Notes: a model not told the origin generated them from the letters alone. A stretch of DNA of 7,999 nucleotides from Candidatus Woesearchaeota archaeon (GCA_018221245.1 JAAOYH010000094.1:1-7999), one strand, 5' to 3'. Positions 1-6,197 are shown, numbered from the stretch's first letter. Made by a program: numbers and translations.

Positions 1-837
1 GATATCCTTGTAGAGCTAGTAAAACTGGACGAGGACGATGCGGATGATTATCTGAAGGAGCAGGACTTCACCAAAGAACAGAGAGAATCCGTTCTTGAAA
101 AAACACACTGTCCTGTCAGAGAAGACTACTACATCACTTCCGGCGACATGGTTGGAAAAGCAGGCGTTTGGGCACACTTCGGCCTTTGGGACTTCCAGAA
201 AGCTTACGTAATATCCGAGTCGACAAAGATGACTCGACAAGTGGCTGTAGACGACCTCGTGGATAAGTTTGATATGACTGAGGACCAAGCCAAGCAGCTT
301 TACTCTAAGGCGATTGAGCAGAGGACAGAATCTCAGAAGAACGCTTTCGTCTCGCCCTGGCCTGGCTACATAACAGCTGCCTGGAAAGGCGGATGCAAGT
401 TACAGCCTGATAACGAAACTACTGTGTGCCCTCTAGGGATTGGTGTCAACAATCAGAATGGTGTCGTCACAGCATTAGACATATTCGCGTACAACTCCAG
501 CCAACCAAACATGAGCATCTTGAGATATACGTCTGTCCGGAACGGTGTAGTTGTGGGCTCCCAGGACGATGTCCCCGGAGTGATTATTGTAGCTGGAGAG
601 GGTGGACTAGAGGAAATCAAGTTCTCTAACTCTATGAACCCCCAGATAGGAATGCTCTTTGACGCCCAACAGAACAGAATTCTAGTAGGCGACCCTGCGC
701 TCTTGAGAAGTGTCTTCACTCAACTCTACTACCTCGAAGGCAGATATAATCAGTACTTCGACAAGTTCGACGACAGAACCAGCGTGACAGGATTGAGGAT
801 ACTCACCTGGAAGGTGAACTGGGATGCAGCGGAATAG
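1..837 (+). CDS. STT3/AglB-type oligosaccharyltransferase, C-terminal part (5' truncated)
   Basis: The reading frame is open from base 1 to a TAG at 835-837, giving 278 visible residues; the gene starts upstream of the window, and the internal ATG at 148 is not its start. STT3/AglB is the membrane enzyme that moves a lipid-linked glycan to asparagine in secreted proteins. The N-terminal helices and the WWDYG motif would lie outside the window. What is visible fits the soluble extracytoplasmic C-terminal region of archaeal STT3: residues 46-65 carry the TSGDMVGKAGVWAHFG-type segment, and residues about 235-278 have the typical ending, with an FTQLYYLEG segment followed by VTG and a terminal WKVNWD. 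No transmembrane helix is visible. The end overlaps the next membrane-protein gene by 14 bases, which suggests one operon. Assigned from family memory of the ending and the GVWAHFG segment; fairly sure of STT3, less sure of subtype. Confidence 0.75.
   Translation, partial: DILVELVKLDEDDADDYLKEQDFTKEQRESVLEKTHCPVREDYYITSGDMVGKAGVWAHFGLWDFQKAYVISESTKMTRQVAVDDLVDKFDMTEDQAKQLYSKAIEQRTESQKNAFVSPWPGYITAAWKGGCKLQPDNETTVCPLGIGVNNQNGVVTALDIFAYNSSQPNMSILRYTSVRNGVVVGSQDDVPGVIIVAGEGGLEEIKFSNSMNPQIGMLFDAQQNRILVGDPALLRSVFTQLYYLEGRYNQYFDKFDDRTSVTGLRILTWKVNWDAAE
809..817 (+). promoter_or_regulatory. Shine-Dalgarno site for the gene starting at 824
   Basis: GGAAGGTGA lies inside the end of the STT3 gene, and its GGTGA core ends 6 bases before the ATG at 824. 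GGTGA matches the anti-Shine-Dalgarno sequence expected at an archaeal 16S rRNA 3' end. It supports 824 as the start and shows that this internal operon gene has its own ribosome site. Confidence 0.6.
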
Positions 838-1153
838 GCTTTCTCTATTCCTGATAATTTTCTGTACCTTTCTAGGCACTGCTGCGCAAATTTTCATGAA
901 ACGCGGAATGACCAATGGATTCTTCGATTGGGAAACCCTCCTAGGATCAGGTCTTCTCATTCTTGCAGGCATAGTCTTTATGTTCTCTCTCAAGTGGGGC
1001 AAGCTAAGCAGTCTCCACCCCATGTTATCTCTCGGCTTTGTCTGGGTTACCATCTCTGCTTGGATCATGGGTGAAAGCATCACTATCACTAGATCCTTAG
1101 GAATCACTAGCGTAATCATAGGCTCTGCACTGTTGAGCTGGAGGGCACAATGA
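824..1153 (+). CDS. EmrE/EamA-like small membrane transporter, subunit 1 of a pair (ArnE/ArnF-like)
   Basis: A 109-residue protein with four predicted helices at about residues 6-25, 38-56, 63-83 and 89-106, the size and topology of the SMR/ArnE-ArnF group. TM1 runs into a GTAAQIFMKRG segment typical of EamA/ArnE-like halves. No acidic residue sits in TM1 where EmrE has Glu14, which argues against a proton-coupled multidrug pump. In the ArnE/ArnF case, two such proteins form a dimer that flips undecaprenyl-phosphate-sugar across the membrane. The gene overlaps STT3 by 14 bases and the second small transporter by 4 bases (ATGA), and a GT2 gene follows, so a role in flipping a polyprenyl-phosphate sugar made by that GT2 is inferred. 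The family call is fairly firm; the substrate is unknown. Confidence 0.75.
   Translation: MQRNRLSLFLIIFCTFLGTAAQIFMKRGMTNGFFDWETLLGSGLLILAGIVFMFSLKWGKLSSLHPMLSLGFVWVTISAWIMGESITITRSLGITSVIIGSALLSWRAQ
1140..1144 (+). promoter_or_regulatory. Shine-Dalgarno site for the gene starting at 1150
   Basis: GGAGG ends 5 bases before the ATG at 1150, inside the last codons of the first transporter gene. It supports 1150 as the start and allows translation independent of, or coupled with, the upstream gene. Confidence 0.55.
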
Positions 1154-1491
1154 TAGTCGAAATCAGCATAATCGTTGTGGTGTTATCTACAGTGATAGGT
1201 GCTACAGGTGCCATATTCCTGAAGAAAGGCGCAGTCAAGTTATCAAGGGATAACCTGATGACTATCTTAGACTGGCATCTCATACTAGGTGGGACGTTAT
1301 ACATATTGGCCCTACCCCCATATCTCTTCGCGCTGCAGAACCTATCTCTGTCTGTCGCGTATCCCCTAACAAGCACTACATACATCTGGTCCGCTCTTTT
1401 CTCCCAAAAGCACTTGAAGGAGGACGTTCACAAGATGAAATGGGTTGGTATAGGCTTCATAATCCTTGGAATTGCGCTGATAGCAAAATGA
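1150..1491 (+). CDS. EmrE/EamA-like small membrane transporter, subunit 2 of a pair
   Basis: A 113-residue protein with four predicted helices at about residues 4-24, 42-62, 66-85 and 96-112. The TM1 end (GATGAIFLKKGA), the TM3 segment (AYPLTSTTYIW) and the closing GIGFIILGIALIA helix are characteristic of SMR/EamA half-size transporters. It differs clearly from its partner upstream, so the two resemble a heterodimeric pair such as ArnE/ArnF, not a recent duplication. As in the partner, TM1 has no membrane-embedded glutamate after the first residues (only Glu4 at the very N-terminus). The start overlaps the partner stop as ATGA, and its own stop overlaps the following GT2 start the same way, implying tightly coupled translation of all three. 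Inferred role: half of a flippase for a lipid-linked monosaccharide. Confidence 0.78.
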   Translation: MIVEISIIVVVLSTVIGATGAIFLKKGAVKLSRDNLMTILDWHLILGGTLYILALPPYLFALQNLSLSVAYPLTSTTYIWSALFSQKHLKEDVHKMKWVGIGFIILGIALIAK

Positions 1492-2159
1492 CACGTCTCA
1501 AGAAAACTGACTGCTGGATTATCGTATCTGCATATAACGAGAGCAGGCACATCCAAGATGTTATCAAGCGCATCAGAGAACAAGGATTCTCTAGCATAAT
1601 AGTTGTTGATGATGCCAGCCGAGACAAGACATCCGAACTTGTGAAGAACGCTGTCCTGCTCCAGCACATAATCAACTGCGGTAAAGGTGCTGCCATGCGG
1701 ACTGGGGCAACCTACGCCCTAAAACAGAGTGCTAAGGCTGTGATATTTATCGACGGTGATGGGCAGCACGCCCCTGAAGAGCTGCCTCGCTTCCTGAACG
1801 AGCTCAACTCTGGCGCCAGCATAGTCTTCGGAGCTAGGAGGGAGACTAGGAAGATGCCTATCCAGAGGAGATTGGGCAAGATCCTGGTTAGGAATGCGGT
1901 CAGGATACTCTACAAAGTGAGAGTTCACGATGTGCTGTCTGGTTACAGGGCACTCACAGCTCATGCCCTCAATAAGGTCATGTGGACCAGTTCAGACTAC
2001 ACAGTCGAGAGCGAGATGATAGCCAACGCAGGACGGGAGAACGTGAGGTACTCTGAGATTACAATCAGCACCATCTACCACGACAAATACAAGGGGGTCA
2101 ATTTCCTGCACGGATTTATTATTCTTGGAAAGCTTCTCTGGTGGAAGGTCACCCGCTAA
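1488..2159 (+). CDS. Family 2 glycosyltransferase, dolichol-phosphate mannose synthase-like
   Basis: The product has 223 residues. A start at 1440 in the same frame was rejected because it would lie inside the transporter gene; the ATG at 1488 forms an ATGA overlap and puts the GT-A fold at the usual distance (WIIVSAYNE at residues 10-18). Further motifs are VVDDASRDKT (39-48), the metal and nucleotide-sugar binding DGDGQH (89-94, DXD = D89/D91) and SGYRAL (151-156). This is the DPM1/AglJ/ArnC-like branch, which moves a sugar from NDP-sugar to polyprenyl phosphate on the cytoplasmic face. There are no clear C-terminal transmembrane helices, only a hydrophobic tail at about 205-219, so membrane contact would be peripheral. 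No strong Shine-Dalgarno is visible, so translation probably depends on coupling. Next to the flippase-like pair, it is inferred to make the lipid-phosphate sugar that they flip. The donor sugar is unknown; GDP-mannose or the GDP-heptose of this locus are candidates. Confidence 0.85.
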   Translation: MTRLKKTDCWIIVSAYNESRHIQDVIKRIREQGFSSIIVVDDASRDKTSELVKNAVLLQHIINCGKGAAMRTGATYALKQSAKAVIFIDGDGQHAPEELPRFLNELNSGASIVFGARRETRKMPIQRRLGKILVRNAVRILYKVRVHDVLSGYRALTAHALNKVMWTSSDYTVESEMIANAGRENVRYSEITISTIYHDKYKGVNFLHGFIILGKLLWWKVTR

Positions 2160-2161
2160 CC

Positions 2162-2168
2162 TTAAATA
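2162..2168 (+). promoter_or_regulatory. TATA box of the DUF2304-like gene (leaderless)
   Basis: TTAAATA lies 3 bases after the stop of the GT2 gene, its centre 25 bases before the ATG at 2190. The sequence between them has no Shine-Dalgarno motif. This is the archaeal layout in which transcription starts at or next to the first base of the start codon. Confidence 0.6.
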
Positions 2169-2189
2169 CCGGATTCTCGCTCTGCCTTC

Positions 2190-2522
2190 ATGGTCCTTCC
2201 AGTACAGATCGGTGGTGCGATATTCATCCTTGTGATGCTCTACCTTACGTTCCTGTTCTACAAGAAAGACCACTACGACCGTAACGTGTTCGCATTCTGG
2301 GTCTTCATCTGGTGCATCGCATTCCTAATGCTCTCGTTCCCGTCGTTATTCACTGGTTTGACTGAGAGCCTTGATGTAGCACGTATCACAGACCTGTATG
2401 TTTCTGTGGCACTGATGTTCGTGATGGCTGTGACGTTCTTTAACTTCCTATATGTCAAGCGGAACGAGCGGAAACTAGAAGCGATCGTTCAGAAGCTTGC
2501 TCTTGACAGGGTAAAGAAGTGA
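2190..2522 (+). CDS. DUF2304-like small membrane protein
   Basis: A 110-residue protein with three predicted helices (about 5-24, 33-54 and 66-88) followed by a charged, probably coiled-coil tail at 89-110. The architecture fits the DUF2304 family: a helix, a basic loop, a second helix ending in a PSLFTGLTESL-like stretch, a short loop with DLYV, a third helix and an ERKLEAIVQKLAL tail. DUF2304 proteins are commonly found beside GT2 polyprenyl-phosphate sugar synthases, as here; a membrane-anchoring or helper role for the GT2 is plausible but not shown. The gene has its own TATA box and appears leaderless, so it can be made separately from the operon upstream. Its TGA stop directly abuts the stop of the opposing gene. 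The family call rests on recalled family features. Confidence 0.7.
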   Translation: MVLPVQIGGAIFILVMLYLTFLFYKKDHYDRNVFAFWVFIWCIAFLMLSFPSLFTGLTESLDVARITDLYVSVALMFVMAVTFFNFLYVKRNERKLEAIVQKLALDRVKK

Positions 2523-3839
2523 TTATTGTGGGCCGAGTGCCTTTGTTTTCTCTAAGATTTTCGGATGTTGATTAAGGTATTCCTGGAATCTCTCGACCTT
2601 CTCTACGTTGCCCATTCCGATACTCTTATTTTTTGTCTCAAAGGCCATGATGTGTCCTGTGAGGCGTGGGATGAGTGTCTCTTCAAGCTTGAACTCATCC
2701 TCTTTGCAGTACTTTGATATCTCTTTTCTGAATAGTGCAACACCTACGTTGTGGAGGTTGGCCTTGCCTGTTGAGTTTTTCTTGTCGTACCCTATGATGT
2801 TTTGATTTTCGTCCGCAATGATGTTGTTCTTGTCCTCGAACCCTTTCTTCGCTGCGCGACGCTGGCAGACAAATAGAGCGTGGTTATCCGTACTAAAGAA
2901 TCTTGATATGGCATCTTTGAGATCATAAGGCCAATAGCTATCTCCATACTGCATGACGAAAGCATCACCTTTGATGTGTGGGAGTGCTCGTTTGAAACTT
3001 CCTCCTGTTTCTGCTTCTATTGTACTCTCTGCGTAGACAATATCAATGCCGAACCGCTCTCCGTCCCCGAAATATTTTTTTATGCTATCTCCTAGATATC
3101 CCACAGGAATGATGAAGCGCCTAAACCCTTGTCTTCTTAGGTAACGGATGACAAACTGTAGGAACGGTATTTCTTCGAATGTTATCATTGGTTTAGGGAG
3201 CTCGTCTGTGAGATTGCCCATCCTGACTCCACGACCAGCACAGGGAATTACTGCCTCGTATATCTTAGGACCTGTTATCCTTTCTGCAGCTTGTAGCAGG
3301 GTGTCTACAATAGTGGTTTTTCTCTGGAGTTCTGTTGAGAGCAGGGCTAACGATGCGACTGGATCTTCGTCCGAACGTGTGGCCACGTAGAAACATTCCT
3401 CGCAATCGTCTCCGAACTGCATGTCTAGGCGTTTGTCGCCTACCATGAACGAGTTCTCTAGGTCTATGTTGTGCTTCTTGACTGCTTCCTTGAGTAGTCC
3501 TTTCTTTGGCTTTTTGCATTCGCATTCTCCTGTGTAGTCCTCATGGTGCAAACAGTAGAATACATCATCTGGCTTAAGGAGTGCGCGCATCTTCTCATCT
3601 ATCTTCATGAGCTTTTCTTCCGTCAAGTGACCTTTCGCGACATTATTCTGATTGCTCACTATAATTGTCAAGAATCCTGCTTTGCGGAGCATCTCAAACG
3701 CTTCTTTAACACCGGGGAAAAGTTCGAATTCATCTGGAGTGAGGGGGCCCGTGATCTGCCTGCCCTGTTTATCCTGAAAATCTTGCTTCACTTCCTTGTT
3801 GATGACGCCATCCCTATCGATAAAGACTGCTCGTTTCAT
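2523..3839 (-). CDS. gmhB-hddC: Fused heptose 1,7-bisphosphate phosphatase (GmhB-like) and heptose 1-phosphate nucleotidyltransferase (HddC-like)
   Basis: The product has 438 residues. An in-frame start 12 codons upstream (3875) was rejected; the ATG at 3839 overlaps the SDR stop (TGATG), has AGGGGG 5 bases upstream, and places the phosphatase motif at the N-terminus. Residues 1 to about 188 form a GmhB-type HAD phosphatase: nucleophile and acid D8 and D10 in FIDRDGVIN, motif II SNQ at 62-64, zinc ligands C96, H98, C106 and C108, KKP at 109-111, and motif IV GDKRLD at 134-139. Residues about 191-438 form a sugar-nucleotide transferase: AGRGVRMG signature at 201-208, PKPM at 215-218, and metal-binding D300 in YGDSYW. 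Both halves keep their catalytic residues. They are steps 3 and 4 of the GDP-D-glycero-D-manno-heptose route: removal of the 7-phosphate, then transfer of GMP (inferred GTP use). The zinc loop is shorter than in E. coli GmhB (7 residues between H98 and C106). The exact sugar is inferred from the neighbouring GmhA and HddA. Confidence 0.88.
   Translation of the reverse strand: MKRAVFIDRDGVINKEVKQDFQDKQGRQITGPLTPDEFELFPGVKEAFEMLRKAGFLTIIVSNQNNVAKGHLTEEKLMKIDEKMRALLKPDDVFYCLHHEDYTGECECKKPKKGLLKEAVKKHNIDLENSFMVGDKRLDMQFGDDCEECFYVATRSDEDPVASLALLSTELQRKTTIVDTLLQAAERITGPKIYEAVIPCAGRGVRMGNLTDELPKPMITFEEIPFLQFVIRYLRRQGFRRFIIPVGYLGDSIKKYFGDGERFGIDIVYAESTIEAETGGSFKRALPHIKGDAFVMQYGDSYWPYDLKDAISRFFSTDNHALFVCQRRAAKKGFEDKNNIIADENQNIIGYDKKNSTGKANLHNVGVALFRKEISKYCKEDEFKLEETLIPRLTGHIMAFETKNKSIGMGNVEKVERFQEYLNQHPKILEKTKALGPQ
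2542..2549 (+). terminator. Possible T-rich termination signal for the plus-strand operon
   Basis: TTTGTTTT lies about 20 bases past the DUF2304 stop, and no hairpin is obvious. Archaeal RNA polymerase can terminate on short T runs, and the run falls inside the opposing coding sequence because there is no intergenic space. Weak evidence. Confidence 0.2.
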
Positions 3840-4813
3840 CAAGGCCCCCTGAAGTAATCTCCGCCAAGCGCCCAAGGATTATCCTTTAGCCAGTCGACGG
3901 TTCGTTCGATTGCTTCTTTGATGCTCAGAGAGGGTTTCCAGCCGAGTTTCTGGAGTTTAGTGATATCCAAGAGAATGTGTGGGTTGTCACCGATCCATCC
4001 GCCTGGCTCGGGACCGAGCTCGTACGTCACGCCGCTCATGCCCATTTTCTGCACGACAGTATCGCCGATGGTCTTGACGTCCATCTCTTCCGGCGTGCCT
4101 AGGTTGAAGATATTGATTTTGTCGTTGCTTTTCTCAATGCCTTGTATTATTCCTCTTATGCAATCTCCTACGTAGAGATATGATTTGAGAGCTGTGCCGT
4201 CAGATAGGAACTCGAGTTTTTTAGGGTCCTTCGCGAGCTGCTGTAAAAAGTTGAATACGACTCCGTGTGTGTAGCGTTCGCCCATGATACTGACGAACCT
4301 GTAGATCCAACACTGCATATCGTATGCTTCACAGTATGATTGGATTAGTCCCTCTCCGTAGAGTTTTGCTGCGCCATACATGCTTGTCTGTATCGGGAAG
4401 GGTGCATCTTCTGGCGTCGGGAATACGTTAGTGTCTCCGTATATGCTGCCTGTGCTACTGAACATGATTTTCTTTATTTTATTCTCGCGCATGGCCTCTA
4501 GGACGTTGCTAATTGTGATAACATTCTCTTTCAGATCAATAGTTGGGTTCTTCCACCCCCCTTTGACATCTGCGTTGGCGGCAAGATGAAATACAATATC
4601 CCAGCCTCCTGCAAATGAGGCCTTGACCGCTTCGGCATCCTTCAGATCAAGCTTCTCAAAAGTGTAGTTTGGGTTCTTCAGGTTGTGTTCGTAGAACTCT
4701 TTCCTGCCTGCTGACAGGTTGTCGACCACCTTGACAGTCCACCCTTTCTCTAGAAGAAAGTCTGCAAGGTTACTCCCAATGAATCCCGCCCCCCCTGTGA
4801 TGATTGCTCGCAT
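3839..4813 (-). CDS. NAD-dependent sugar-nucleotide epimerase/dehydratase (extended SDR)
   Basis: A 324-residue extended short-chain dehydrogenase of the GalE/RmlB type. A Rossmann TGGAGFIG motif lies at residues 6-13, and D31 at the end of the second strand points to NAD rather than NADP. HLAA is at 76-79, the catalytic Ser/Thr region SSTGSIYG at 119-126 (T121 probably takes the catalytic serine place) and the catalytic Y146-x-x-x-K150 pair in MYGAAK. The C-terminal part binds the sugar nucleotide and includes GGWIGDNP at 271-278. The gene is first in a two-gene minus-strand operon and overlaps the GmhB-HddC gene by one base, so it very probably acts on the GDP-sugar made there or on a related one. 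Whether it epimerizes C4, another carbon, or dehydrates cannot be read from sequence. Its start is leaderless from a TATA element shared with the divergent Nudix gene. Confidence 0.85.
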   Translation of the reverse strand: MRAIITGGAGFIGSNLADFLLEKGWTVKVVDNLSAGRKEFYEHNLKNPNYTFEKLDLKDAEAVKASFAGGWDIVFHLAANADVKGGWKNPTIDLKENVITISNVLEAMRENKIKKIMFSSTGSIYGDTNVFPTPEDAPFPIQTSMYGAAKLYGEGLIQSYCEAYDMQCWIYRFVSIMGERYTHGVVFNFLQQLAKDPKKLEFLSDGTALKSYLYVGDCIRGIIQGIEKSNDKINIFNLGTPEEMDVKTIGDTVVQKMGMSGVTYELGPEPGGWIGDNPHILLDITKLQKLGWKPSLSIKEAIERTVDWLKDNPWALGGDYFRGP

Positions 4814-4834
4814 AAATGGAGCGTTAGGTCAAGT

Positions 4835-4848
4835 GATATAAAGATATC
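4835..4848. promoter_or_regulatory. Shared bidirectional TATA element between divergent genes
   Basis: The sequence GATATAAAGATATC is an imperfect palindrome: GATAT and ATATC arms around AAAG. On the plus strand TATAAA (4837-4842) is centred about 25 bases before the ATG at 4864. On the minus strand TTTATATC (4842-4835) is centred about 25 bases before the ATG at 4813. Neither start has a Shine-Dalgarno, and the spacer is only 50 bases. One TATA site therefore seems to serve two leaderless transcripts in opposite directions. Seen by eye; initiation sites are inferred. Confidence 0.6.
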
Positions 4849-4863
4849 GACAGTTCCGTCTTT

Positions 4864-5442
4864 ATGATGCCTGATATAGTCACAGTTGACGAGTATGATT
4901 GTGTGATAGGTCATGACAGGTTCAAGGACGTTCACAAAACAGGAATATGGCATCGTACATCTCACATATTTTTATTCCTCGACGAATCCTACAGAGATTT
5001 GTTGTTGCAAGTGCGTGGAAAAACCCTAGTTGAACGCCCGCTGCTCTACCAAACTTCTGCTGCAGGCCATGTCGATTGGAATCATGTACTTGATGAACCA
5101 GAGTCTTACAGAGAAACTGCAGAGAAAGAATTCGCAGAAGAACTTTTCTCTCTTCACTCACTCCCTGAAGGTCTCACCCTGGATTGGTTCGCTCGTACCA
5201 AGATTGTTTCTCGACCAACAAATAAGGAGTTTGGTGATCTATACATTTCCGTTCTTGATAATGGCAAGTTCGAGGGAAATCTCTCACCTCATCCTGAAGA
5301 AGTGGAGGCTATCGAGTGGACATCTCTTGATGTACTCAAGGATGATCTTCATGTTAACCCTAACAAATACACTACGACTTTCAAGATTACATTACCTTAT
5401 TTATTGGCGCATCTCGAGAGCAAAAATCAGTGGAAAGGCTAA
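4864..5442 (+). CDS. Atypical Nudix hydrolase related to the IPP isomerase/YfcD group
   Basis: A 192-residue protein; the next codon (4867) is also ATG and could be the start. The N-terminus (VDEYDCVIG at 8-16, VHKTGIWHRTSHIF at 23-36) and LLLQVRG at 46-52 follow the type I isopentenyl-diphosphate isomerase/YfcD-like layout. The Nudix box is altered: G68 to E80 spans about six more residues than the G-x5-E standard, K88 replaces the usual arginine in REUxEE, E89, E92 and E93 are kept, and the glycine after EE is missing. The IPP isomerase catalytic cysteine before GH is alanine (A67), so isomerase activity is unlikely. Probably a hydrolase of a nucleoside diphosphate derivative; in this locus a nucleotide sugar is possible but unproven. 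First gene of the rightward group, leaderless, followed by a GT2 with its own TATA box. Confidence 0.75.
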   Translation: MMPDIVTVDEYDCVIGHDRFKDVHKTGIWHRTSHIFLFLDESYRDLLLQVRGKTLVERPLLYQTSAAGHVDWNHVLDEPESYRETAEKEFAEELFSLHSLPEGLTLDWFARTKIVSRPTNKEFGDLYISVLDNGKFEGNLSPHPEEVEAIEWTSLDVLKDDLHVNPNKYTTTFKITLPYLLAHLESKNQWKG

Positions 5443-5443
5443 A

Positions 5444-5452
5444 TTTATAAAC
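5444..5452 (+). promoter_or_regulatory. TATA box of the second GT2 gene (leaderless)
   Basis: TTTATAAAC starts 2 bases after the Nudix stop codon, with A-rich CTAAA just upstream as a possible BRE. Its centre lies about 27 bases before the ATG at 5475, and only a weak GGAAAG sits before that ATG. A leaderless start at or near 5475 is inferred. Confidence 0.65.
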
Positions 5453-5474
5453 TTTTCAAGTTCTCGTCGGAAAG

Positions 5475-6194
5475 ATGAAGCTTTCAATTATCATTCCAGT
5501 CTACAATGAAGAATCTACGTTCGAGAAGCTCCTTGACCAGGTACTCAAGGTGAAGTTGCCTATCGAACGCGAGGTGATTATCGTCGAGGGCGGTTCGACT
5601 GACAAGTCTCGGGAGATTGTGAAAAAAGCAAGCAGGAGAAAGGATGTCTCAGCATTGTTTGTCGATGGCTATAGCGGAAAAGGATTCAAGGTCAGGCACG
5701 GGCTGAAGCACGCTTCTGGTGATATAATCCTCATCCAGGACGCAGATCTTGAGTATAATCCTGGGGAGTACCCTCATTTGATCAATCCTATTCTTAAGGG
5801 ACGCGCAAAATTCGTGCTTGGCAGTAGGCATCTAGAAGCAGGGACCTGGAGAATTCGAAAATTTGACAGGAGTAGATGGCACGCTTCTATCGTCAACTTG
5901 GGGAGTGAGGCTACGAATGTTTTCTTCTGGATGCTTTACCACGTACACCTTACAGATCCTCAGACAATGTTCAAGGTTTTCCATAAGAGTTGTTTACGTG
6001 GTGTAAATCTCAAGTCTAACGAATTCGATCTTGACTGGGAAATTGTGTGTAAGTTCGTGAAGAGAGGAATCCGCCCACTTGAGGTTCCTGTCAGCTACAA
6101 AGCGCGTTCGTTCGAGCAAGGGAAGAAAATCAGGATTATTCGTGACGGTTTACGTGCCTTTTGGGCAATCATCAGATTCCGAGTTTTTAATTAA
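5475..6194 (+). CDS. Family 2 glycosyltransferase, DPM1-like, with altered nucleotide-binding motif
   Basis: A 239-residue GT-A fold enzyme. The start is fixed by SIIIPVYNE at residues 4-12 and by the TATA spacing. The usual VDDGSTD motif reads VEGGSTD here (37-43), with glutamate and glycine in place of the two aspartates. The metal-binding DXD is D89-A90-D91 in IQDADLEYNP, and DPQTMFKVF (161-169) and FDLDWEIV (184-191) follow the DPM1-type pattern with D-x-x-T and an F-D-x-D/E-x-E motif. No convincing transmembrane helix is present, so it is a soluble or peripheral enzyme transferring a sugar from a nucleotide to polyprenyl phosphate or to a glycan. It differs from the GT2 at 1488-2159 and lies between the Nudix gene and the heptose kinase, so an NDP-heptose donor is possible. 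A TTTTT run at 6184-6188 overlaps its end. Confidence 0.82.
   Translation: MKLSIIIPVYNEESTFEKLLDQVLKVKLPIEREVIIVEGGSTDKSREIVKKASRRKDVSALFVDGYSGKGFKVRHGLKHASGDIILIQDADLEYNPGEYPHLINPILKGRAKFVLGSRHLEAGTWRIRKFDRSRWHASIVNLGSEATNVFFWMLYHVHLTDPQTMFKVFHKSCLRGVNLKSNEFDLDWEIVCKFVKRGIRPLEVPVSYKARSFEQGKKIRIIRDGLRAFWAIIRFRVFN
6184..6188 (+). terminator. Possible T5 termination signal at the end of the second GT2 gene
   Basis: A run of five T bases lies in the last codons, and a second TTTT follows at 6207-6210. Short T runs can terminate archaeal transcription; no hairpin was seen. Position is the main support. Confidence 0.22.
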
Positions 6195-6197
6195 CTC

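Noticed and set aside
148..837. STT3 part as a complete 229-residue gene starting at 148
   Set aside because: The frame stays open to base 1 and the sequence before 148 continues the STT3-like pattern, so it is the end of a longer gene.
682..1119. 145-codon minus-strand frame over STT3 and the first transporter
   Set aside because: Antisense to two well-supported genes, with an arginine- and proline-rich product and no family features.
1440..1487. Longer N-terminus for the first GT2 (start at 1440)
   Set aside because: It would overlap the transporter gene by 52 bases and add 16 residues unlike the family; the ATGA overlap at 1488 fits the operon pattern.
824..1491. SMR multidrug efflux pair
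   Set aside because: Neither protein has the TM1 glutamate equivalent to EmrE Glu14, and the context is glycan assembly.
3840..3875. Start 12 codons upstream for the GmhB-HddC fusion
   Set aside because: It lies within the SDR gene, and the added residues precede the canonical KRAVFIDRDG start of the HAD domain.
4864..5442. Type I isopentenyl-diphosphate isomerase
   Set aside because: The N-terminal layout is similar, but the catalytic cysteine before GH is alanine (A67) and the Nudix box is rearranged.
5030..5509. 159-codon plus-strand frame overlapping the Nudix gene
   Set aside because: It runs across the Nudix stop and the TATA box of the next gene, and its product has no recognisable family; the Nudix frame has clear motifs.
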